Below, one piece after another: positions 36,931 to 44,011 of a DNA stretch of 64,000 nucleotides. Numbering within the stretch: the first letter of the stretch is position 1; each line of letters starts with the position of its first letter. Source of the DNA: Moorena sp. SIOASIH (GTDB lineage: Bacteria; Cyanobacteriota; Cyanobacteriia; Cyanobacteriales; Coleofasciculaceae); the NCBI RefSeq assembly GCF_010671925.1, contig NZ_JAAHIH010000004.1:611501-675500 (forward strand). The letters are read 5' to 3'. The notes beneath the pieces are model-generated. The model had not been told where the DNA came from and did not search any database. It saw nothing but the letters and a program-made list of their open reading frames with translations. The translations under genes were made by a program, and so were the position numbers.

Positions 36931-37125
36931 GGCAAGAGGCAATAGGCAATAGGCAATAGGCAATAGGCAATAGGCAAGAGTCAAGAGGCAATAGGCAATA
37001 GGCAATAGGCAATAGGCAAAAATTCCCAGGAAACTTACCACACTCCCCATCTCCCCATCTCCCCATCTCCCCATCTCCCCATCTCCCCATCTCCCCATCT
37101 CCCCATCTCCCCATCTCCCCATCTC
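36931..37125. repeat. AATAGGC heptads followed by CTCCCCAT octads
   Basis: Twelve or so AATAGGC/AAGAGGC heptads (36931-37018) are followed by about ten CTCCCCAT octads (37042-37125). They fill the gap between the Gfo/Idh/MocA gene and the DUF1997 gene. Open frames here are repeat artefacts. Confidence 0.92.
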
Positions 37126-37142
37126 CCACACCGATTGCTAGA

Positions 37143-37802
37143 TCAGGTGGCGGGAGCTCCTGGTGGTTGGTGCTGAGTATAAATATTGGTTTGGGTGCCA
37201 TTGCGAGCCCATTGACGATAATCCAACAACAACTGCTTCATCAATGTTTGCTTAATCCTGACTAAAACGCTTTTGAGCAAACCATTGCCAGTGGTTTCTA
37301 AGATTGGCTTGGGAGTAAGGGAAAAAGGTAAGGGCACATCAACCTTGACAGTTAAATCCGCTCTGCCTGTGAGCTTAGTCACTCCCTGATCTTCCCAAGG
37401 ATGCAGTTTTCCGCTTAATTCTAGGGCAAAGCGTTGATTGATGTAGTCCAATCCCAGAATTTTACAACCGACAGACCTCAGATGAACGGTAGCGTCAGAT
37501 TCCGCCCACACTTCCAGATCTACCGTAGGCTGAAATGTCAAGGACATAAAGTGTAATGGATTCATTTTCAGGCGAAAACGCTTCTGAGTCAGTTGTTGGA
37601 TCCGATTCAGGTCTGCGATCGCATAAACTATCCGTTCCGGCTGACGCAAGTAGTGCTGAATCGGCACAGATTCCTGTGGCACAGTCATTTCCACACACTG
37701 GGAAGCAAAAAACTTTGTCATAGAGGAAAAAACACTCAATCGATGTATGGCTTTACTTAATATTACTTTACAATTCTTCAGTTTTGGTATTATAGTTTTC
37801 AT
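37143..37802 (-). CDS. DUF1997-family protein
   Basis: The 219-aa protein carries the DUF1997 pattern: VPIQHYLRQPERIVYAIADL, FRLKMNPLHFMSLTFQPTVDLEVW and VGCKILGLDYINQRFALELS, all common in a cyanobacterial/plant plastid family that resembles lipid-binding START-like folds. Function is unknown. The start may be ATG 37802 or ATG 37721 (MTKFFASQCVEM), which gives the length usual for the family; the first 27 residues are basic and not conserved as far as I recall. The C-terminus has a Pro/Ala tail next to the octad repeat. Confidence 0.85.
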   Translation of the reverse strand: MKTIIPKLKNCKVILSKAIHRLSVFSSMTKFFASQCVEMTVPQESVPIQHYLRQPERIVYAIADLNRIQQLTQKRFRLKMNPLHFMSLTFQPTVDLEVWAESDATVHLRSVGCKILGLDYINQRFALELSGKLHPWEDQGVTKLTGRADLTVKVDVPLPFSLTPKPILETTGNGLLKSVLVRIKQTLMKQLLLDYRQWARNGTQTNIYTQHQPPGAPAT

Positions 37803-37851
37803 TTTACCGGAGCATGCTACCCCAGAGAGTACTTTTTTTTCGTTTTCTAGA

Positions 37852-38068
37852 GATTTTTCGTAAGCATTCAGCCGTCAGCTATCAGCTAATGCGCTACGCG
37901 CACGCTACGCGAAGAGCTATCAGCTAGCAGGCGCTTTAACTGAACGGAGTCGGATGAGTAAAACGAGCAGAGATTTTCAACCAACCTTACCAGCCCGTAA
38001 GCTTGTTTACTACCTCCCGTTGATTAGCTGACGGCTGACGGCTGATAGCTGAATACTTACGATTTTTC
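37852..38068. mobile_element. GTAAGCAT-ended inverted-repeat element, copy 3, with 8-bp target duplication
   Basis: The element runs 37860-38060, from GTAAGCATTCAGCCGTCAGC to GCTGATAGCTGAATACTTAC. It is flanked by exact direct repeats GATTTTTC (37852-37859 and 38061-38068). The interior has AATGCGCTACGCGCACGCTACGCG-like sequence, TCAGCTA repeats, and GCTGACG units. This is the best evidence that the family transposes. Confidence 0.85.
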
Positions 38069-38110
38069 TATAGATTTCTAAAGCGTCGCCAATTTGGCGA
38101 TAAGTCTAAG

Positions 38111-39256
38111 GTGAAATGGGATCTAATTAGTGATGTAAGCATCGATAGCATAAACGATATAAATCCAATAGTTATGGCTGAGCAAAACCAGACAGTTGTA
38201 GAAAGCTCTAATCCTAAACCTGAATTGCCTTCTGATTCTGAGCAATTGGGACTCCAAGTTAGCCCCTCGAAACAACAGCAAGAGCGTTTAAAGTCTCAAG
38301 AATCTTCTTTTTCGCCCATTACTGATACTCTCACAGGTGGAGATGGTAACGATACCATCAACGGTGGAGATGGCAATGATTTGCTTGACGGTAAGGGAGG
38401 TAATGATGTGATCGCAGGTGGGCTTGGAGATGATACTCTAATTGGTGGTAGTGGCGATGATAGCCTTGGGGGAGAATTCACTAATTTTTTCGATGGTTTT
38501 GTCAAGATTAACAATCATATTCTTCCCCTTGTAGTTGATGTTTGGTCTTCCCCTGTAAGACAAGGTAAAAATTACCTAGATGGGGGAGATGGTGATGATA
38601 TTCTCTATGGTGGGGGTAAGAATGATACTTTAATGGGTGGAAATGGGGATGATTACCTCTACGGTGGTAGTACCAGCCCTGATCATCCTTGTAGTTTTGT
38701 TGATCATCACAATCTACGCTGTCGTAATGTATCGGGCAATGATGTTCTTAACGGTGGCTATGGAAATGATACCCTAGACGGTGCAGAAGGAGCAGACACC
38801 TTAATTGGTGAATCTGGTGATGACGTTCTCACTGGCGGCTATGGCAATGACACTCTTACTGGTGGCGAAGGAGCTGATATATTTAGTTTCTCTCTCTTAT
38901 TTTTTCCAACTCAAGCCCGTTTTTTTAATTTTCAAACTGTAGGTGTTAGTGAAATTGGCCTAGGGTTACCATCTACGTCAAAATTTTTTAGCCCACCACG
39001 AGTAAAACCTGAAGAAGGAATCGATACCATTGAAGACTTCAATGCTCTTGAGGGTGATAAGATTAAGATTTCTGGTTTTAGGACAGTTCCTGGTTTTAGC
39101 ACAGCTGGTCCTGCTGGTTCTGCAGAGGTTTCCCTTAGCCAATTCCAATACAATCAAAGCACAGGTATTCTTTCTTTTGAAAAGCTACCGTTTGCTCAGT
39201 TACAAGCAGGGGTTGATTTCATAGTAGACCGTGATGTGATTTTAAACATTAACTAG
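38111..39256 (+). CDS. RTX (hemolysin-type calcium-binding repeat) protein
   Basis: After a Gln/Ser-rich leader, the protein has RTX nonapeptides of the form GGxGxDxLx in three groups: near residues 78-125 (GGDGNDTINGGDGNDLLDGK), 160-185 and 215-260. The C-terminal region DTIEDFNALEGDKIKISGF followed by VDFIVDRDVILNIN is the usual uncleaved type I secretion signal. Such proteins bind calcium outside the cell. There is no enzymatic domain, so it may be a surface or matrix protein. The first possible start is GTG 38111, but ATG 38174 (MAEQNQTVVESS) is as likely. Its 3' end overlaps the dnaE 3' end by 8 bp, convergent. Confidence 0.9.
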   Translation: MKWDLISDVSIDSINDINPIVMAEQNQTVVESSNPKPELPSDSEQLGLQVSPSKQQQERLKSQESSFSPITDTLTGGDGNDTINGGDGNDLLDGKGGNDVIAGGLGDDTLIGGSGDDSLGGEFTNFFDGFVKINNHILPLVVDVWSSPVRQGKNYLDGGDGDDILYGGGKNDTLMGGNGDDYLYGGSTSPDHPCSFVDHHNLRCRNVSGNDVLNGGYGNDTLDGAEGADTLIGESGDDVLTGGYGNDTLTGGEGADIFSFSLLFFPTQARFFNFQTVGVSEIGLGLPSTSKFFSPPRVKPEEGIDTIEDFNALEGDKIKISGFRTVPGFSTAGPAGSAEVSLSQFQYNQSTGILSFEKLPFAQLQAGVDFIVDRDVILNIN

Positions 39257-42200
39257 CTTGCTCAATTAACCCTAAAGGCAACTCCTCTAACTGTTTCAAC
39301 TCCAACTCTCCCTCAAATATCTCATCAATCGCCAGCATTTGACCATCAATCGTCATAAACTTATGATCTTTTGTGGCTCGAATCACTGAGCCATCGTCTA
39401 GAGTATATTCAAACACCTCTTGCTCTCCCCGGTTATGCCACTGAGCAATAGGTTGGGTATAAACATAGCCATTACTATCAATGCTATAGACAGTACATGG
39501 GATACCTTTCTCGACAATCTCACCAATCGCCATCGGACCATACTCTACTGTGATAATCTCCGTATCATAGCTGAGACAATATTCGGCAAATTTAATCATT
39601 TGGTCAAATAACTCTTCAGCTATGTCTTGAGTCACGCCATTTTTGGTTGAACCATCGATAAAAATCTCCCGATGCTTCTGCATCTCAGCCACTTTCTTCT
39701 TACCCATGCAATTGTGAGCAATAAAGTCATTGGCAATAAAGTTATGAGTTTCAGAAATACTTAAATCAAAAACCTCCTCTTGGCCAAGATACTTCAGCTC
39801 AACAATCTCATCCCAGAAAACATCTGAGTCAGCAATGCTAATCAAGGCTTGATTCTGAAAACCCCTAGGTAAATTTTCCCCTTGATGATGTGCTAAACTC
39901 TGATTCGGAACTGTTTTCGTTAATTGTTGTCCACTGTTCCCTGTTCCCCGTTCCCTGTTCCCAACTTCTGAAACAAGTCTAATGATATTATCAGTTAGCT
40001 TACCTTTACCATTCGATAGTTCACGAGTGTAGGGAATTGGTAATGTTTTCGCTAAACCGATAAGACTTCCTATAGTAAATTCTTTCAGAGGCTTCCATCC
40101 TAGCTTCGTGTAGAAAAGATGATCATCCGTGGCGCGAATGTTGCGGTTAGTTTTGGTAGTAATCTCCCAAACATCACGAATCCCATTAGGATGAATTTCG
40201 ATAATTGGTCGTTGGGTAATTTTTTGGGTCTTTAAATCCAGAGAAAAAACCTTTCGTCCCAACCAGTAACTAGATTTAGAAGCAATCTCCCTCAGGGAAA
40301 CTAAACGACCGGTTGCTGGATCCACTATCTCAGTTGAGCCACTCAAACACCGCCTCAGTAAATCCGCTTGACCTAGAGAATAACCGGCCAAATCCTGAGC
40401 CATCCGCATGATGCTTTCCTGAAAGCAGTTATGAACTACTACGCCATGAGCCAGAAAGTATGGCGAAGATTGTTCCTCCATTTGTAGATCAAAACACTCC
40501 TGTTGCCCACTCTCTTCAACAGCCGTAACATAAACTATCCGAACATCCCAAGTCTTGTACTGTGACTCTTTCGGTCTGGGTAGCGTTGCCTGTTGAGTTG
40601 CGTAGGGTGCGTTAGGGACGGGGTCGCCCTGATTTTCCGCCTCGTAGCCAGCTTTGGAACAGCCCGTCCCGTAACGCACCACCGGGTCTAAACCCAAGTG
40701 ATCATCATTTGGCCACAGTTTTTTACTGTTGCTGGCTCCGGGATATTTTTCATAAACTTCAGAACCAAAACCATGATCATCCTTGACGACCGGGTTTGCT
40801 GGTTTCAGCTCATAGGCAAATTTATCTCCATCTGGTGTTAAAAAGCGATGGTTTTTACTGGAATAGATAACTGTACCACTAGATAGGGTAATTTTCAGAA
40901 TGTCTTTGATACCACTGCGCCATTGCTTGGCTACCCTTGCTGGCCAAACTTGTTTACCATCCGAGGTTAATACTAGGTCGCCAGATTTAATTTCCTCAAT
41001 GGGCACATAAGAACCATCGGGCTGATCAATTAACGTACCTTTCGGTAAACATAGAATTCCATAAGTCTCCTTTAAAATAGGTTCTAATAGAGGATGTTGA
41101 TACTCTACTTTTTCTCGACCATGTTTACGATTAATAAACTGAGGAATCAGACCAGCATCCAGAGGACCAGGGCGATAAAGAGCTAGAATTGAAGATATAT
41201 CTTCAATACTGTCAGGTTTCAGGTCTCGCACCACCTGACGCATTCCCGAAGATTCTAATTGGAATACTCCTTCTAACTGGCCTTTTTCTAGAAGGTCGTA
41301 AGTTTTTTGAACATATGGGGGTTTTTTATTCTGTTCACCCTTGGCTAAAATTTTCCTAGATTTAATTTCCTCTAGGGGAATCTCATCTAAATCGAGTTCA
41401 ATATTTTTAGTCTTTTTAACTAACTCTTTGGTTTTCTGAATAGTCGTTAAGTTCTTCAGTCCTAAAAAATCCATTTTCAGGAGTCCCAGAGCTTCCAGGT
41501 CTTCCATAAAATACTGGGTGATCACTGCACCATCATTATTCAGCTGTAATGGCACAATTTCATCTAAGGGGTCTGCTGAAATAACCACACCAGCAGCATG
41601 GACACCAAAGGTTTTATTCGTCCCTTCAATCCTAATCGCCATATCCACCCAGCGACGCACTTCCGGATCTTGATCGTAAGCCTCTTTAAACTCTGGTGTT
41701 GGTGTCTGATCAGAAATCATCACTGAGAGTTTGGCTGGCTTACCTCGTGCCACTGGAATCATCTTAGCCATACGATTAGAGTCTTGGTAAGAAATTCCTA
41801 ACACTCTCGCTACATCTTTTAATACCGCTTTAGAGGTCATGCGGTTAAATGTAATAATCTGGGCTACTCGGTCTTCACCATAAAGATGAGTGACATATTT
41901 AATCACCTCATCCCGTCTTTCAATGCAGAAATCTGTGTCAATATCTGGCATTGATTTCCGCTCTGGATTGAGAAAGCGCTCGAACAGTAGCCCATGATGT
42001 ACGGGGTCAATGTTGGTAATTTCTAGGGCATAAGCCACTAGAGAACCTGCTGCTGAACCACGACCCGGACCAACGGGAATATCATTGTCTCTGGCATATT
42101 TGATGTAGTCCCAAACCACTAAAAAGTAGGTAGAGAATCCCATCTGCTGGAGCATTTTTAACTCATACTCCAGCCGTGCTTTATACACTGGATCAATTTC

Positions 42201-43163
42201 ACTACGAGAGCGACACTTTAGCCGCTTCATCAGTCCATTCCAGGTAATTTCTTCTAAATAGGTGTCAGGGGTATAATCCTTGGATACCTTGTAGTGTGGG
42301 ATGCGAGGCTCCCCCATAATATTGTAGTGCTTGACTTTATTTGCCACTTCTAAGGTATTTGCGATCGCATCCTCTATCACCTGGGACGGTAAATGATCTC
42401 GAAACAGCCGTTTCATTTCCTCTGCTGACTTGAGATACTCGGTGCCACTATAGCGCATCCGTTTCTCTTCCGTAACCAGTTTAGCGGTTTGAATACACAG
42501 CAAAGCATCATGAGCTTCTACGTCATAGCAGGAGATAAAGTGGGAGTCATTAGTCGCAATAATTTTAATTCCTAACTCATTAGCGATTTTGACAATAGCA
42601 ACATTAACCACTCGGTCTTCTACAGAGCCGTGGTCTTGAATCTCTAAATAGTAATCATCCCCAAAAACATCTTTGTACCACTTAGCTACTTTACGGGCTT
42701 GATCGAAGTCACCTTTTAGGATAGCTTGGGGAACTTCACCCCCCAAACAAGCACTGGTTACAATTAACCCTTCGTGATATTGCTCCAGTAATTCTTTATT
42801 GATACAGGGACGAGCAAAAATTCCTTTTCCTTGCATCCCTTTGAGGTGAGAAATAGTTGTTATTTTTACTAAATTTTTGTATCCTTGGGTATCTTTTGCT
42901 AAGACGACTTGATGATATTTTCGGTAACGCTTATTGACCTCAATATCCCCATTAATCACATACATTTCGTTACCGATTATCGGCTTAATGCCCTTTTTTA
43001 GGCAAACTTTAATCAGTTCAATAGCACCATACATCACACCATGATCTGTCAGTGCGATCGCAGGCATTCCCAACTCAACGGCTCGATCCACCAGTGCTGG
43101 TAGCTGAGATGCTCCATCGAGTAGGCTATAATCACTGTGAATGTGTAGACCAACAAAAGACAT
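39249..43163 (-). CDS. dnaE: DNA polymerase III alpha subunit, N-terminal half, with two mini-inteins and split-intein N-half
   Basis: The 1304-aa product has the PHP domain (HIHSDYSLLDG ... ALTDHGVMYG), then the polymerase palm with D407 and D409 in MPDIDTDF and GRGSAAGSLVAYALEI. The extein resembles other cyanobacterial DnaE-N. It is broken three times: after ETYGIL (residues 705-912 are intein 1), after DLLRR (939-1151 are intein 2), and after KFAEY (1196-1304, the split-intein N-half). Splicing would give YGIL-CFQESIMRMAQ and DLLRR-CMGKKK. The remaining C-terminal DnaE half is not in the window and is expected elsewhere. The three-intein layout recalls Trichodesmium dnaE (from memory). 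Confidence 0.95.
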   Translation of the reverse strand: MSFVGLHIHSDYSLLDGASQLPALVDRAVELGMPAIALTDHGVMYGAIELIKVCLKKGIKPIIGNEMYVINGDIEVNKRYRKYHQVVLAKDTQGYKNLVKITTISHLKGMQGKGIFARPCINKELLEQYHEGLIVTSACLGGEVPQAILKGDFDQARKVAKWYKDVFGDDYYLEIQDHGSVEDRVVNVAIVKIANELGIKIIATNDSHFISCYDVEAHDALLCIQTAKLVTEEKRMRYSGTEYLKSAEEMKRLFRDHLPSQVIEDAIANTLEVANKVKHYNIMGEPRIPHYKVSKDYTPDTYLEEITWNGLMKRLKCRSRSEIDPVYKARLEYELKMLQQMGFSTYFLVVWDYIKYARDNDIPVGPGRGSAAGSLVAYALEITNIDPVHHGLLFERFLNPERKSMPDIDTDFCIERRDEVIKYVTHLYGEDRVAQIITFNRMTSKAVLKDVARVLGISYQDSNRMAKMIPVARGKPAKLSVMISDQTPTPEFKEAYDQDPEVRRWVDMAIRIEGTNKTFGVHAAGVVISADPLDEIVPLQLNNDGAVITQYFMEDLEALGLLKMDFLGLKNLTTIQKTKELVKKTKNIELDLDEIPLEEIKSRKILAKGEQNKKPPYVQKTYDLLEKGQLEGVFQLESSGMRQVVRDLKPDSIEDISSILALYRPGPLDAGLIPQFINRKHGREKVEYQHPLLEPILKETYGILCLPKGTLIDQPDGSYVPIEEIKSGDLVLTSDGKQVWPARVAKQWRSGIKDILKITLSSGTVIYSSKNHRFLTPDGDKFAYELKPANPVVKDDHGFGSEVYEKYPGASNSKKLWPNDDHLGLDPVVRYGTGCSKAGYEAENQGDPVPNAPYATQQATLPRPKESQYKTWDVRIVYVTAVEESGQQECFDLQMEEQSSPYFLAHGVVVHNCFQESIMRMAQDLAGYSLGQADLLRRCLSGSTEIVDPATGRLVSLREIASKSSYWLGRKVFSLDLKTQKITQRPIIEIHPNGIRDVWEITTKTNRNIRATDDHLFYTKLGWKPLKEFTIGSLIGLAKTLPIPYTRELSNGKGKLTDNIIRLVSEVGNRERGTGNSGQQLTKTVPNQSLAHHQGENLPRGFQNQALISIADSDVFWDEIVELKYLGQEEVFDLSISETHNFIANDFIAHNCMGKKKVAEMQKHREIFIDGSTKNGVTQDIAEELFDQMIKFAEYCLSYDTEIITVEYGPMAIGEIVEKGIPCTVYSIDSNGYVYTQPIAQWHNRGEQEVFEYTLDDGSVIRATKDHKFMTIDGQMLAIDEIFEGELELKQLEELPLGLIEQAS
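39252..39578 (-). other. Split-intein N-half of DnaE (109 aa)
   Basis: Residues 1196-1304 begin CLSYDTEIITVEYGPM and contain VFEYTLDDGSVIRATKDHKF, close to the Nostoc DnaE Int-N. It must combine in trans with an Int-C on a separate dnaE-C gene to splice the polymerase. Confidence 0.95.
39711..40349 (-). other. Intein 2 in DnaE, mini-intein (213 aa)
   Basis: Residues 939-1151. It starts CLSGSTEIVDPATGRLV (block A) and ends SETHNFIANDFIAHN, then extein Cys1152. Block B is TKTNRNIRATDDHLFYT. No endonuclease is present. A heptad repeat (39935-39963) lies between the two splicing halves and is translated as VGNRERGTGN. Confidence 0.93.
40428..41051 (-). other. Intein 1 in DnaE, mini-intein (208 aa)
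   Basis: Residues 705-912. It starts CLPKGTLIDQPDGSYV (block A) and ends FLAHGVVVHN followed by extein Cys913. Block B is ITLSSGTVIYSSKNHRF. No homing endonuclease domain is present. An in-frame MITE occupies residues ~828-855. Confidence 0.93.
40600..40682 (-). mobile_element. GTGCGTTA-ended MITE translated inside intein 1, copy 3
   Basis: The sequence has GGTGCGTTAGGGACGGG / CCCGTCCCGTAACGCACC ends and matches the inverse of 24811-24889 closely. In the intein frame it encodes VVRYGTGCSKAGYEAENQ and continues GDPVPNAPYATQ. Both flanks still read as intein sequence, and the frame is intact. Confidence 0.9.
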
Positions 43164-43271
43164 AGTTAATGTTAATTATAAACCGATGTTGCTGATTAAG
43201 TTAATGATTAACGGACTTACGAGCCAGGTCTAGTACCCAAAAAAACTAGTATCAAAAAACTAGGACTGATC

Positions 43272-43763
43272 TTAAGCACGGAAATCAGTTAAACGACTTC
43301 CGACCCTTCTCAAATCCGATGGTGCTTTTTTAACCTGATCAGCATTCAAATTTCTGTTAAGTTCGCGAATACGGCGGGACAGCATACGAATAATCTTAAT
43401 TGCAAATTCTGGTGTCTCATCAATGGCATCATAGAGTTGTAGCTGTGTCAACATCAAACAATGGCAAGGTTCGATAGTGGTCACAGAAGCGGAACGAGGT
43501 TCTGCATCAAACAAGGACATCTCCCCAAAGCAGGCTCCTTGCTTGAACTGTGCCAAATTCCGCTCACCAATGTGAACTCTTACCAAACCTGAGACTACAA
43601 TATAAAGTTCCCTACCCTCTTCCCCTTGAGCAAAGATGGTATGGTTAGAAGGAAAGTCTAGCTCGTCCATCACAGAGGCTAGTCGCATCAGAAAATCGTC
43701 CCGCAATTCGTGAAAAATTGGGACACCCCTGATAAAAATTAAACGATCAATGCTAGATAACAT
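43272..43763 (-). CDS. Cyclic nucleotide-binding domain protein
   Basis: The 163-aa protein is one Crp-type effector domain: FLMRLASVMDELDFPSNHTI at the start, GREELYIVVSGLVRV-like strands, then the phosphate-binding cassette FGEMSLFDAEPRSASVT, which keeps Gly-Glu and the Arg that bind cyclic nucleotide. The C-terminus is helical (RRIRELNRNLNADQ) with no DNA-binding domain. It therefore probably senses cAMP/cGMP and acts through a partner. The 996-aa membrane/HEAT gene lies 248 bp upstream on the same strand; in other bacteria these parts can be fused in one protein (from memory), so functional linkage is likely. Confidence 0.9.
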   Translation of the reverse strand: MLSSIDRLIFIRGVPIFHELRDDFLMRLASVMDELDFPSNHTIFAQGEEGRELYIVVSGLVRVHIGERNLAQFKQGACFGEMSLFDAEPRSASVTTIEPCHCLMLTQLQLYDAIDETPEFAIKIIRMLSRRIRELNRNLNADQVKKAPSDLRRVGSRLTDFRA

Positions 43764-44011
43764 TGGTTAGCGGTTGGGTTAGCGGTTGGCTGCTAGCGAA
43801 TAGCCGTTGTGTAGTAAAATACAAGTTTAACCCATACCGCTAATTGTTGATAGTTAATGGCTCACTAGACCTAAAGGTGGAATTAAGATTCAAGCAATTT
43901 ACTGTGGTACTTTCAGACATTATTTCACCCCTAGGTCTACTGTCCACAGTCATGAGAGATTAGAGACGATGCCAGTAAAGTTTACAAAGAATAGGCAACT
44001 ATCCCATCAAA

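Noticed and set aside
36896..37201. ORFs reading GRWGDGEM or YCLLPIA repeats
   Set aside because: Translations of noncoding heptad/octad repeats with no start context.
39249..39256. Frameshift or fusion between the RTX gene and dnaE
   Set aside because: The 8-bp overlap is of two convergent stop regions; both reading frames end normally, and the dnaE stop is the expected end of the split-intein N-half.
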